IMG/VR virus record: IMGVR_UViG_3300021373_001317 | Coordinates: 1-22,262 of that record | Length of the DNA stretch: 22,262 nucleotides | Direction: 5' to 3' (one strand) | DNA from: a virus | In this document: positions 1 through 8,119 of the stretch, one piece after another | Layout: each line of letters opens with the position of its first letter | Numbering within the stretch: position 1 is the stretch's first letter | Position numbers and translations under genes: made by a program | The notes under the pieces: generated by a model | Seen by the model: the letters and a program-made list of their open reading frames with translations, nothing else | Told to the model about the DNA's origin: nothing | The model's database searches: none

Positions 1-569
1 GTGTTCCACCATCATATATCGGTGGACAAGAAGACGGCGGCTCATCATACAATGATGGTCGTGTTGGCACAGCAATGATTCAAGAATTCCGCTTCACTAA
101 ATTCTGTGAAAGACTACAAGCACTTATCGTAGAAGAACTTGACCGTGAATTTAAGATGTTCTTGAAACATCGTGGGGTTCAAGTAGAAAGTTCACTATTC
201 TCACTTAACTTTAACGTTCCGCAAAATTTTGGTAAGTTCCGTCAAGCAGAAGTAGATCAAGTAGCAATGAATGTGTTCTCAACAGTAGCAGATGTTCCTT
301 ACATGAGTAAGCGTTTTGCACTACAGCGTTTCTTAGGTCTTTCAGAAGATGAAATCATTGAAAATGAAAAGCAATGGCGTGAAGAAAATGGTCAAGATGA
401 TGCACTAGCACCAGCAGACGATACACTGAAAGGTGTAGGTGCAGCACCTAGCCCAGAAGGCTTCGGCGGCGATGATGATTTTGACTTTGATGACACTGAT
501 ATGGATGATACAGAAGATGGATCACCAATCTCAGGAGCAGAAAACGCTGAAAATGACGAAGAAGTATAA
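1..569 (+). CDS. 20: Portal vertex protein gp20, C-terminal part (5' end outside window)
   Basis: The reading frame is open from the first bases of the window (codons start at base 3), so this is the 3' end of a longer gene and the first internal ATG at 75 is not the start. The visible part begins with a Gly/Ser-rich stretch. It continues with the helical tail typical of T4-type portals: a FTKFCERLQ segment, a region ending near NFGKFRQAEV, and a SKRFALQRFLGLSEDEI segment before a Glu-rich helix. The last ~55 residues are a strongly acidic Asp/Glu tail. In T4 the portal forms the dodecameric ring at one capsid vertex, nucleates head assembly and is the DNA channel. The gp67-gp21-gp22-gp23 order downstream supports the call. 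The stop codon lies inside a late promoter box. Confidence 0.85.
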   Translation, partial: VPPSYIGGQEDGGSSYNDGRVGTAMIQEFRFTKFCERLQALIVEELDREFKMFLKHRGVQVESSLFSLNFNVPQNFGKFRQAEVDQVAMNVFSTVADVPYMSKRFALQRFLGLSEDEIIENEKQWREENGQDDALAPADDTLKGVGAAPSPEGFGGDDDFDFDDTDMDDTEDGSPISGAENAENDEEV

Positions 570-572
570 ATA
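565..572 (+). promoter_or_regulatory. Late promoter box TATAAATA overlapping the gp20 stop
   Basis: An exact T4-type late promoter box. Bases 3-5 of the box are the TAA stop of the portal gene. It ends only 5 bases before the ATG of the next gene, so a transcript from it would begin at or very near the start codon. Confidence 0.6.
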
Positions 573-577
573 CTACT

Positions 578-805
578 ATGAGATATACAGATTTAACAGA
601 AAACTATTCTCCTGAGGAGGATAAGTCAAATCAAAGAGAATTAGGCGATACTCGTAAAGACCGTCTAACTCTTATCCACCTATCAAAACTTCGTAAAATT
701 CGTGAATATCGCAAGTATCAGCAAGGTGTTCGTACTCAACAAGTACAGCGGCAATATGCAGCGGGTGGCGGCGAAGGTGGCGGCGAAATGGGCGGCGATC
801 TGTAA
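578..805 (+). CDS. Small basic protein between portal and prohead core genes (T4 gp68 position)
   Basis: A 75-residue protein. Residues 24-50 form a Lys/Arg-rich helix (DTRKDRLTLIHLSKLRKIRE and onward), and the last ~14 residues are Gly-rich with acidic residues. It lies between gp20 and a gp67-like gene, where T4 encodes small prohead-core proteins, so a role in core assembly or portal binding is plausible but inferred from position only. I recall similar RKxRLTLxHLxKLRKIRE proteins beside gp20 in marine T4-like phages, but cannot verify this here. There is no clear ribosome-binding site before the ATG, and the late promoter box is just 5 bases upstream. No other in-frame Met or alternative start is close. 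A terminator hairpin follows at 857. Confidence 0.7.
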   Translation: MRYTDLTENYSPEEDKSNQRELGDTRKDRLTLIHLSKLRKIREYRKYQQGVRTQQVQRQYAAGGGEGGGEMGGDL

Positions 806-856
806 TTAACTAGTAAGTTAAGTTTATAAAATCACTTACTAAATATCTCTACTACC

Positions 857-886
857 AAAAAGCGGCTAAAAAACAGCCGTTTTTTT
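857..886 (+). terminator. Rho-independent terminator after the small basic gene
   Basis: Stem CGGCT/AGCCG (863-867 with 875-879), extended outward by a G-U and A-T pairs, followed by seven Ts (880-886). It closes the gp20 transcription unit before the next late promoter. The rest of the 806-1000 gap holds the 916 promoter and a weak 5-bp leader hairpin (955-959 with 970-974); I see no gene in it. Confidence 0.8.
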
Positions 887-915
887 GCTTTTCCACATAT
901 AACTCATATTTTAAC

Positions 916-923
916 TATAAATA
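916..923 (+). promoter_or_regulatory. Late promoter TATAAATA for the gp67-21-22-23 unit
   Basis: Exact T4-type late box in intergenic DNA, 77 bases before the ATG at 1001 and 30 bases after the preceding terminator. No further terminator is seen until 4869, so this promoter probably drives the whole core-protease-scaffold-capsid block. Confidence 0.8.
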
Positions 924-1000
924 CTTTTGAAACAAGAGTGTTTCTACAACCCTTGCCACTTAGAATGACGTGGCTTTTAACCTAGATAAGGAGACTTATA

Positions 1001-1882
1001 ATGTCAAGAAGCAAACTAGAACAAGTACTAGAACTTCTTATCAACGAGGAGCGTGAAGCAGCGGAAGAGCTACTACACGATTTTATCGTAGAAAACGCTC
1101 GTCAAATCCACGAAGAACTTCTAAACGAAAGCGATGAAGTTGTAGAAGAAGACCTTGAGGATCTAGACGAGTCAGAAGAAGACCTAGAAGAGTCAGAAGA
1201 AGAACTTGAAGAAGGTTCACTAGACTTAGATGATGACGAAACATCAGACGAAATTATGTCAGATGAAGAAGAAATCGAGTCAGAAGAATTCTATGACGAA
1301 GATGAAATGGACGATGAAGAAGCAGTTGACGACCTAGAAATGGGCGACGAAGACGGCGACGAAGGCGACATGGAAACACGTGTAGATGATCTAGAGTCAG
1401 CACTAGCAGAACTAGAAGCAGAATTCGAAAAAATCATGAACGGCGAAGAAGCAGATGCAGAAGAAGAAGATGATGCAGAAGCAGAAGACGACATGGAAGA
1501 ATCATTTGAGCTAGAACTAGAAGAATCAGATGACGATGAACTAGACGAGTCAGAAGAACTAGACCTAGACGAATCAGACGATGACGCAGAAGATGAAGAT
1601 AAACTAGATGAATACGTTTCACCAGTATCAGCATCAACAGGCGACAACGGCGTACAGACAAAATCAACAGTAAACGCAAATCCAAAGCGTCCTGGCGATG
1701 AGTCATCAGCAGCACCAATCAAAACACATGATGGTAACACATCAGGTGGTAAAGGTGATGCGCCAAAAGATATGTCAACAAAGAACGTTAACGTATCAGG
1801 CAACAAAAAATCACCAGCGATGTCAAAACAGACAGCGAAACCAGGTGATAATGGTGTAAACACAAAGTCAATTACATCATAA
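1001..1882 (+). CDS. 67: Acidic prohead core protein, gp67-like (extended)
   Basis: A 293-residue protein. Residues 1-42 are a helical segment (LEQVLELLINEEREAAEELL, later ENARQIHEELL), similar in pattern to the N-terminus of T4 gp67. Residues ~45-205 are an extreme Asp/Glu run with few other residues. Residues ~206-293 are a Ser/Thr/Asn/Gly/Lys-rich, probably disordered tail with two related NGVxTKS segments. T4 gp67 is only about 80 residues, so this is a much longer version. In T4 the protein is an abundant internal core component cut to peptides by gp21. Position before gp21, acidity and N-terminus support the call; the tail is unassigned. The start has an AAGGAG site. Codon use is strongly A-ending, as in gp23. 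Confidence 0.7.
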   Translation: MSRSKLEQVLELLINEEREAAEELLHDFIVENARQIHEELLNESDEVVEEDLEDLDESEEDLEESEEELEEGSLDLDDDETSDEIMSDEEEIESEEFYDEDEMDDEEAVDDLEMGDEDGDEGDMETRVDDLESALAELEAEFEKIMNGEEADAEEEDDAEAEDDMEESFELELEESDDDELDESEELDLDESDDDAEDEDKLDEYVSPVSASTGDNGVQTKSTVNANPKRPGDESSAAPIKTHDGNTSGGKGDAPKDMSTKNVNVSGNKKSPAMSKQTAKPGDNGVNTKSITS

Positions 1883-1905
1883 GTTAAACTTATTTGGAGA
1901 AACCA

Positions 1906-2535
1906 ATGACCGTTCTTATTGAAAGATTATCACACAATCAAGCGAATGTGAAATCACGTATCGTTGAAGGTGAGAATGGTGAAAAGAATATGTTCATGGA
2001 AGGCATCTTTGTCCAAGGTGGCGTTAAGAATGCTAACCAACGAGTATATCCGGTTTCAGAAATTGCTAAGGCAGTGGAAAGTGTTCAGAAGAAAATTTCT
2101 GACGGTTTCCCAGTCCTTGGTGAATGTGACCACCCACCAGAACTAACAGTCAACGTAGACCGTGTGTCACACATTATTGAAAATATGTGGATGGATGGTC
2201 CTAACGGCTTTGGTAAACTTAAAATCGTTCCTACACCAATGGGCAACATTATCAGAACACTAATCGAGTCAGGTGCTACACTAGGTGTCTCATCTCGTGG
2301 TTCAGGTGAAGTTGGCAGCAACGGTGAAGTGAGTAACTTTGAGATTGTCACAGTAGATATCGTAGCACAGCCAAGCGCACCAGAGGCGTATCCAAAGGCG
2401 ATCTACGAGGGACTAATGAATATGCGTGGCGGCTACCAAACATGGCAGCTGGCACAGGATGTACAAAATGACAAGGCTGCACAAAAGTACTTGTCACAAG
2501 AAATAGTAAAGTTCATTCGTGAACTTAAACTGTAA
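1906..2535 (+). CDS. 21: Prohead core protease gp21
   Basis: A 209-residue serine protease of the T4 gp21 type (herpesvirus-assemblin-like fold), which cleaves core and capsid proteins during head maturation. Family blocks are visible: NANQRVYP (42-49), GECDHPP (72-78) with the likely catalytic His76, GVSSRGSG (127-134) with the catalytic-region Ser pair, and VDIVAQPSAPEAYP following with an Asp. I chose the ATG at 1906 because GGAG lies 6 bases upstream; an in-frame TTG at 1894 lies 5' of that site and is unlikely. It lies between the acidic core protein and the scaffold gene, exactly as in T4. The C-terminal ~25 residues are helical. Confidence 0.93.
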   Translation: MTVLIERLSHNQANVKSRIVEGENGEKNMFMEGIFVQGGVKNANQRVYPVSEIAKAVESVQKKISDGFPVLGECDHPPELTVNVDRVSHIIENMWMDGPNGFGKLKIVPTPMGNIIRTLIESGATLGVSSRGSGEVGSNGEVSNFEIVTVDIVAQPSAPEAYPKAIYEGLMNMRGGYQTWQLAQDVQNDKAAQKYLSQEIVKFIRELKL

Positions 2536-2551
2536 AACAGGAGAAGCAACA

Positions 2552-3667
2552 ATGGCAACAGAAATCCTTGCTAACCTTCTAGAGTCGGGCACACTAAGCG
2601 AAGAAGCTGGTGCGGCTATTAAAGAGGCGATGGAAGCAAAACTAAATGAAGCAAGAGAGGAAATCACAGCCGAGTTGCGTGAGGAGTTCGCACAGAAATT
2701 TGAACACGATAAAGGTATCATCGTTGAAGCTATGGATAACATGCTAAATGAAGCAATCCGTACTGAAATGGAAGAGTTCAAAACAGACCGTGAAGCTCTA
2801 ATCGCAGAACGTGTTGCGTATAAGAAAGCAATTTCTGAACACGCAAAGATCCTTGAAAAATTCATTACTTCTCAACTTGCAGCCGAGGTTAAAGAACTAC
2901 GTGATGACCGTGCAAAAGTAGCAGAAAATCTAGAAACGACAAAATCGTTTGTAGTGAAGCAACTTTCACGTGAACTAGCGGAGTTCCACAACGACAAGCG
3001 TGAATTAGTAGAAACTAAAGTACGCATGGTAGCAGAAGGCAAAGAACTTCTTAATAAAACAAAAGAATCATTTGTCAAGCGTTCAGCAGAGCTAGTAGAA
3101 AATACAATTTCAAACGCTCTACGTTCAGAACTAACTGCGCTTAAAGAGGACATTCAAGCAGCCAAAGAAAACGAATTTGGTCGTAAATTGTTCGAAGCAT
3201 TCGCAGGCGAATTCATGTCTTCACAACTAAACGAAGGCACAGAAGTAGCAAAAGTGAACAAAAAGCTAAACGAGACTGCTAACAAGGTTGCAGAACTAGA
3301 AGCAGTGATTGCTGAGAAAGAAGAAGCTATTGCAGCAGCGAAAAAGACACAGCGTGTAATGGAAGATCGTATGAACCGTAAGGAAGTACTAAGTAATCTT
3401 CTAAAACCACTAGCTGGTCAGAAGCGTGAAGTAATGGCAGACCTACTGGAATCAGTAAAAACTTCAAACCTAAAAACTGCATTCAAAAAATATCTACCAG
3501 CAGTTTTGAATGAAAATGTTACTGCAAAAGCAGAAACAAAAGAAACCCTAACAGAAGGCAAAGTCACAGAAAAGACTGGCAATCGTGAAACAATGACTGA
3601 ACAAGCGAAACCAGAATCAGATGATGCCGATATTGTCGTGCTACGCAAATTAGCCGGCCTTAAGTAA
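2552..3667 (+). CDS. 22: Prohead scaffold (core) protein gp22
   Basis: A 371-residue, nearly all-helical, highly charged protein with long coiled-coil potential (residues ~25-170 and ~235-285), as expected for the T4 gp22 main scaffold that forms the prohead core and is degraded by gp21. A conserved-looking ENEFGRKLFEAFAGEF block lies near residues 212-227. The C-terminus ends in the hydrophobic DIVVLRKLAGLK motif. The ATG at 2552 is preceded by CAGGAG; the longer in-frame TTG at 2519 overlaps gp21 and has no such site. It sits directly between gp21 and gp23. Glu-ended sites of the (L/I)xE kind occur, but I did not assign cleavage points. Confidence 0.9.
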   Translation: MATEILANLLESGTLSEEAGAAIKEAMEAKLNEAREEITAELREEFAQKFEHDKGIIVEAMDNMLNEAIRTEMEEFKTDREALIAERVAYKKAISEHAKILEKFITSQLAAEVKELRDDRAKVAENLETTKSFVVKQLSRELAEFHNDKRELVETKVRMVAEGKELLNKTKESFVKRSAELVENTISNALRSELTALKEDIQAAKENEFGRKLFEAFAGEFMSSQLNEGTEVAKVNKKLNETANKVAELEAVIAEKEEAIAAAKKTQRVMEDRMNRKEVLSNLLKPLAGQKREVMADLLESVKTSNLKTAFKKYLPAVLNENVTAKAETKETLTEGKVTEKTGNRETMTEQAKPESDDADIVVLRKLAGLK

Positions 3668-3693
3668 TTAAACAGGATACAGGAGATAGAAAG

Positions 3694-4845
3694 ATGTCAA
3701 ATCTTTTTGAAAACTGGGATAACACACGTGACGCACTTCTAGAAGGTCTAGAAGGCACAAAGCGTGATGTTATGTCATCAGTACTAGAAAACACAAAAGT
3801 AGCTCTAAACGAATCAGCTACAGCAGGTGCTACACAGGCAGGTAACATTGCGACACTAAACAAAGTGATCCTACCAGTTATCCGTCGTGTTATGCCAACA
3901 GTTATTGCAAACGAAATCATCGGCGTTCAGCCAATGACTGGCCCAGTTGGTCAGATCCACACACTACGTGTACGTTATGCAGATAACGCAGGTTCAACAA
4001 CAGCAGGCTCAGAAGCACTATCACCATTTGATATTGCGAAGTCATACTCAGGTAACGGTACGCAAGCGCCGCTATCAACAGCATCAATGGAAGGTACAGC
4101 GGGTAACCGTATGTCAATCCAAGTTCTAAAGCAAACTGTTGAAGCGAAAACACGTAAGCTATCAGCACGTTGGACTTTTGAAGCAGCACAAGATGCAAAC
4201 GCAATGCACGGCCTAGATATCGAAGCAGAAATCATGGCAGCACTTGCAATGGAAATCACAGCAGAAATCGACCAAGAGATCCTAGGCTCACTAGAAAACC
4301 TAGCGACTCAAGGTGCAGCATTCGACATGAACGGCACATTCACAGGTCAACCAACATTCGTTGGCGACCGTCACGCAGTTCTAGCGACACTAATCAACCA
4401 GCAAGCAAACCTAGTAGCACAGCGTACACGCCGTGGTGCAGCTAACTGGGCAGTGATTTCACCATCAGCACTAACTGTTCTACAGTCAGCAACAACATCA
4501 GCATTCGCACGTACAACAGAAGGTACATTCGAAGCGCCAACAAACACAAAATTCGTAGGTACTCTAAACGGTACAATGCGTGTATATGTAAACACATATG
4601 CAGCAGACGATGCGCCAGTACTACTAGGCTACAAAGGCCAAGGCGAAATCGATGCAGCAGCATTCTATTGCCCATACGTACCACTAATGTCATCAGGCGT
4701 TGTAGTTGACCCAGCAACATTCGAACCAGTAGTATCATTCATGACACGCTACGGTTACGTTGAGCTAACAAACACAGCATCATCACTAGGTAACGCAGCA
4801 GACTATCTATCAAAGATTGCAGTTTCAAACCTAGCATTCGTATAA
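3694..4845 (+). CDS. 23: Major capsid protein gp23 (precursor)
   Basis: A 383-residue precursor of the T4 gp23 family, the hexameric shell protein. Family segments include LPVIRRVMPTVIANEIIGVQPMTGP in the first quarter (read as LPVIRRVMPTVIAN then EIIGVQPMTGP), the PLSTASMEG area, and the late MTRYGYVELT segment. It is shorter than T4 gp23 (521 aa), closer to compact marine relatives. The N-terminal ~40 residues look like a removable propeptide: LNE at 38-40 followed by Ser41 fits the T4 protease rule (L/I)xE, giving a ~343-residue mature chain (inference). AGGAG precedes the ATG. Codon use is extremely biased; almost every Leu codon after residue 15 is CTA. A strong terminator follows. Confidence 0.95.
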   Translation: MSNLFENWDNTRDALLEGLEGTKRDVMSSVLENTKVALNESATAGATQAGNIATLNKVILPVIRRVMPTVIANEIIGVQPMTGPVGQIHTLRVRYADNAGSTTAGSEALSPFDIAKSYSGNGTQAPLSTASMEGTAGNRMSIQVLKQTVEAKTRKLSARWTFEAAQDANAMHGLDIEAEIMAALAMEITAEIDQEILGSLENLATQGAAFDMNGTFTGQPTFVGDRHAVLATLINQQANLVAQRTRRGAANWAVISPSALTVLQSATTSAFARTTEGTFEAPTNTKFVGTLNGTMRVYVNTYAADDAPVLLGYKGQGEIDAAAFYCPYVPLMSSGVVVDPATFEPVVSFMTRYGYVELTNTASSLGNAADYLSKIAVSNLAFV

Positions 4846-4868
4846 TTTTTACGAATAGTAGTGATACG

Positions 4869-4897
4869 AACCCGGGAGTTAATTCTCCCGGGTTTTT
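4869..4897 (+). terminator. Strong terminator after gp23
   Basis: Perfect 8-bp GC-rich stem CCCGGGAG/CTCCCGGG (4871-4878 with 4885-4892), loop TTAATT, extended outward by two A-T pairs and followed by TTTTTC. It closes the head-gene unit. Confidence 0.92.
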
Positions 4898-4918
4898 CTT
4901 TGCCTAAACTGTAAATCC

Positions 4919-4926
4919 GATAAATA
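4919..4926 (+). promoter_or_regulatory. Late promoter variant GATAAATA for fibre gene 1
   Basis: One-base variant of the T4 late box, located between the gp23 terminator and the ATG at 4959 (32 bases between). The same G-initial form recurs before four other genes in the window. Confidence 0.7.
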
Positions 4927-4958
4927 GACATAACACAATCTAACTTGGAAGATACAAT

Positions 4959-7900
4959 ATGGCAGAACAATTGAAATTTGGTGATAGATTATTTCTAGCA
5001 GGCGAAAAGGTTATATTAGATAATGCAACTAATTCACCTATATTAGAGGCTAGAAATGGTGAATTAATTATTGGTTACAATAAACTTGATGCACAAGCTA
5101 AAGACCATCATGTTTTAATCAAAGGTGACTTAACAGTTGAAGGTACTATGACTAGTCTTCAAACTGTTGATACTATTATTAAAGATAATATTATTGTACT
5201 TAATGAAGGTGAAACTGGAGATGGAGTTTCTGCTATCCGTTCTGGTATCGAAGTTGACAGAGGCACACTAGATAACGAAACATTTACTTTTAGTGAAGAA
5301 GGTTGGCTAGGTTCAGGTGGTGTAGATATTGCTATTGATGCAGTTAGACCATCTTGGTTGTCATCTACTCTGTCACTAACTGATGATTTATCTGCCGAAA
5401 ATATCTATGCTAGAACTAGCTTGACCGTTAATGGCGATTTGCATGTAACAAATGATGCTAATATAGACAATGATGCTAATATAGACAATGATATTAATGT
5501 TGGTAACGATGCTAATGTAACAGGGAATGTAGAGGTATTAGGTCATATTACTGCGTCTAGTGCAGAAGAACATCAAATAGGTGACTTTACGTTCAATCAA
5601 AATGTAATGTCAGTAACGTCAGAACAAATGGAAATTCGTTCTCCGGGCGGCATTTCATTTTATCCAGACTCAGATAATAGTAATCCTGTTCCTCAGGGCG
5701 GTGATAAAATTGTTTGGTTGCGTGATGGCGCTAAACTTGTATTTGAGGGAACGATACCAGACGATTACGAAGTAAAACTTCAAGCAACAGATATCACAGA
5801 CGATAGAGACATCATTCTTCCAGATGAAAGCGGTACGCTTGCTCTACAAGAATGGACTACACGACAAATTGATGCTCTAACTACAGACGACATTGAAGAA
5901 GGTTCTAACAATCTTTATTATACAGAACAGAGAGTGGATACAAATTTTGCATCTAAATCAACTGATGACCTTACAGAAGGTAGTAATCTATATTACACTG
6001 ACGATAGAGTGCAAACAAAATTAGGAAATGTCTCAGGTCACATTCTTCCAGACACAGATGTTACATATGATATTGGTAGTCCAACAAATCAGTTCCGTTC
6101 ATTATATCTAAGTGGACAGACAATCTATATGGATGGTGTAGAACTAAGAGTAGACGGTACGACAAATAACTTTAGTATTACAAGTGTAACTGGAGAAACG
6201 GTTGTAACTGAAAACTTTGCAACAGAAGCATATACACAGGCATACGTAACTCAAGCACTTGCGGATGCGGTAGTCGATGGATCTATTGACTTAGCTGGTT
6301 ATGCAACAGTAGATGAAGTGAACACAGCAATCGCTGGTATTGGTCCACACTTTAGTGGATCATACAATGATTTAACTGACAAACCAGTTCTATTCGATGG
6401 TGACTATACATCTCTAACAAATAAACCATCTCTGTTTGATGGTGACTACAACTCTCTAACTAATCTACCTACAATTCCAACAGTACCGACTGCTATTAGC
6501 TCATTTACAAATGACAGTGGTTATGCTTTACAGACTGAATTGTTCTCGGGTTCTTATAATGATTTAACAGATAAACCAGTTCTGTTTGATGGTGCTTATT
6601 CATCACTGACTGGTACACCAACAATTCCAGCAGACTTATCAGACTTAACAGATACAACAAATCTATTATCAACTGATTTTACAGGTTATGCTACAGAAAC
6701 TTTTGTAAACACTGCAATTTCTAACTTAGTAGATACTGCTCCTGCAACACTAGACACACTAAATGAACTAGCAGCAGCACTTGGTGATGACGCTAACTTC
6801 TCATCAACAATAACTGCACAAATTGGCACGAAAGCAGATTCATCTACTGTTACTAACTTACAAAATGTGTTAACAGCAGAAATTGGAACAAAGGCGACAG
6901 CCGCAGATTTAGCAACAGTTGCAACAACAGGTTCGTATACCGATCTATTCAATACACCGACGATCCCAACAGTTCCTACAAACGTGTCTTCATTCACAAA
7001 CGACAGCAACTATCTGACGCCATCAACATTAGTTACAGATTTTGGATTATTGACTGATCCGCAGATTGCAGGTGTAGGTTCTAATGTAAACGCTACTATT
7101 ATAAATGTTTCGTCATTTAACAATGATGCAGGTTATCTAGTTTCATCTGATTTACATGCAGTAGCAACAAGCGGATCATATAACGATTTAACTGATAAAC
7201 CGACACTGTTTGATGGTCAGTATTCATCACTAAGTGGTACACCAACTATTCCTACAAATGTATCAGAGTTTACAAACGACAGTGACTATGTAGAAACATC
7301 AGAACTACAAACAGTAGCATTCAGTGGTCTTTATAATGACTTGCTACTAAAACCTGCACTGTTCTCGGGTTCATATGATGACTTGACTAACAAACCTGCA
7401 CTATTTACAGGTTCATACACTGACCTAACAAATAAACCAACATTGTTTGATGGTGCATATTCTTCGTTGAGCGGCGCACCTGTATATCTATCAGACTTTA
7501 ATAATGATGTTGGATATGCAACACAGACATATGTTAACAATGCTATACCAACAAACCATATGGTTAATGATGCAGATAATACTGTTTCGGGAAGTCAAAT
7601 TCCAAGTATAGATAACACATATGACTTGGGTAATACTACAAACCAGTGGAAGACAATTTATGGTCATACTGTAGAAGCAACGTATGCAGACCTTGCTGAA
7701 AGATATGCAGCAGATGCTCCTTACGATGAAGGTACTGTTCTTGTATTCGGCGGCGAAGCAGAAGTAACAGCATGTAAGATGGACACGGACGTGCGTGTAG
7801 CAGGTATTGTATCAGTAAATCCTGGACTTAAACTAAATAGTAGTGCGGGTAATTCAGAAACACATCCGTATATTGCTCTTAAAGGACGAGTGCCATGTAA

Positions 7901-8063
7901 GGTAATCGGACCAGTTAAGAAGGGTGATTTACTAGTGACATCTGATACACCTGGATATGCAAGATCCGTTTTGGGTGTAGATATGGGACATGCAGTTCTA
8001 GGTAAATCACTGGTAACTGATCTGTCAGGCGGCGAAAAACTTATTGAGGTTTTCGTAGTTTAA
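4959..8063 (+). CDS. Modular tail fibre / virion surface protein 1 (1034 aa)
   Basis: A repeat-built fibre protein. Residues ~54-120 hold the common phage-fibre module (GDLTVEGT, DNIIVLNEG, SGIEVDRGT). Residues ~300-350 carry two EGSNLYYT-type repeats. Residues ~365-400 carry a VTYDIGSPTNQFRSLY module. Residues ~461-845 hold many SYNDLTDKPxLFDG / SFTNDSGY repeats, interrupted by a TLNELAAALGDDANF segment. Residues ~880-900 repeat the YDLGNTTNQW module. Residues ~905-1034 form the YADLAERYAADAPY C-terminal domain, also present in the protein at 12082. Such modules are typical of trimeric beta-rich fibres contacting the host surface; receptor and attachment point are unknown. Its codon use is visibly less A-biased than gp23 or the other two fibres. 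Confidence 0.85.
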   Translation: MAEQLKFGDRLFLAGEKVILDNATNSPILEARNGELIIGYNKLDAQAKDHHVLIKGDLTVEGTMTSLQTVDTIIKDNIIVLNEGETGDGVSAIRSGIEVDRGTLDNETFTFSEEGWLGSGGVDIAIDAVRPSWLSSTLSLTDDLSAENIYARTSLTVNGDLHVTNDANIDNDANIDNDINVGNDANVTGNVEVLGHITASSAEEHQIGDFTFNQNVMSVTSEQMEIRSPGGISFYPDSDNSNPVPQGGDKIVWLRDGAKLVFEGTIPDDYEVKLQATDITDDRDIILPDESGTLALQEWTTRQIDALTTDDIEEGSNNLYYTEQRVDTNFASKSTDDLTEGSNLYYTDDRVQTKLGNVSGHILPDTDVTYDIGSPTNQFRSLYLSGQTIYMDGVELRVDGTTNNFSITSVTGETVVTENFATEAYTQAYVTQALADAVVDGSIDLAGYATVDEVNTAIAGIGPHFSGSYNDLTDKPVLFDGDYTSLTNKPSLFDGDYNSLTNLPTIPTVPTAISSFTNDSGYALQTELFSGSYNDLTDKPVLFDGAYSSLTGTPTIPADLSDLTDTTNLLSTDFTGYATETFVNTAISNLVDTAPATLDTLNELAAALGDDANFSSTITAQIGTKADSSTVTNLQNVLTAEIGTKATAADLATVATTGSYTDLFNTPTIPTVPTNVSSFTNDSNYLTPSTLVTDFGLLTDPQIAGVGSNVNATIINVSSFNNDAGYLVSSDLHAVATSGSYNDLTDKPTLFDGQYSSLSGTPTIPTNVSEFTNDSDYVETSELQTVAFSGLYNDLLLKPALFSGSYDDLTNKPALFTGSYTDLTNKPTLFDGAYSSLSGAPVYLSDFNNDVGYATQTYVNNAIPTNHMVNDADNTVSGSQIPSIDNTYDLGNTTNQWKTIYGHTVEATYADLAERYAADAPYDEGTVLVFGGEAEVTACKMDTDVRVAGIVSVNPGLKLNSSAGNSETHPYIALKGRVPCKVIGPVKKGDLLVTSDTPGYARSVLGVDMGHAVLGKSLVTDLSGGEKLIEVFVV
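5451..5486 (+). repeat. Exact 18-bp tandem duplication within fibre gene 1
   Basis: The 18-base unit AATGATGCTAATATAGAC occurs twice head to tail, followed by degenerate third and fourth copies. It encodes NDANID twice, then NDINVG and NDANVT. Being in frame, gain or loss of a unit would change fibre length without breaking the protein. Confidence 0.9.
6351..7475 (+). repeat. SYNDLTDKPxLFDG repeat array in fibre gene 1
   Basis: This stretch encodes about ten copies, in several clusters, of an approximately 13-residue unit of the form GSYNDLTxKPxLFDG, with interleaved SFTNDSGY-type units. Copies are clear at 6351-6450, 6546-6620, 7170-7240 and 7323-7475. The repeats are protein-level and diverged at the DNA level, so this is a fibre shaft rather than a DNA repeat element. 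Confidence 0.8.
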
Positions 8064-8107
8064 GACTGCCAAAAATTAACTATAAATTAAATTAATCCCT
8101 AATTGTC

Positions 8108-8115
8108 GATAAATA
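8108..8115 (+). promoter_or_regulatory. Late promoter variant GATAAATA for fibre gene 2
   Basis: Late box in the 124-base gap between fibre genes 1 and 2, 72 bases before the ATG at 8188. It is flanked by a 6-bp inverted repeat (AATTGT 8101-8106 / ACAATT 8115-8120). I see no terminator after fibre gene 1. Confidence 0.7.
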
Positions 8116-8119
8116 CAAT

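Noticed and set aside
75-569. Complete 164-aa gene starting at the ATG at 75
   Set aside because: The frame is open to the window edge and the sequence is the middle-to-end of a portal protein, so the ATG is internal.
1291-1863. 190-aa Ser-rich open frame on the minus strand
   Set aside because: It is the antisense of the Asp/Glu-rich core protein; poly-Ser is simply GAA/GAT-rich DNA read in reverse.
1894-1905. Upstream TTG start for gp21
   Set aside because: It lies 5' of the GGAG site that serves the ATG at 1906 and adds no family sequence.
2519-2551. Upstream TTG start for gp22
   Set aside because: It overlaps the end of gp21 and lacks a ribosome-binding site; CAGGAG precedes the ATG at 2552.
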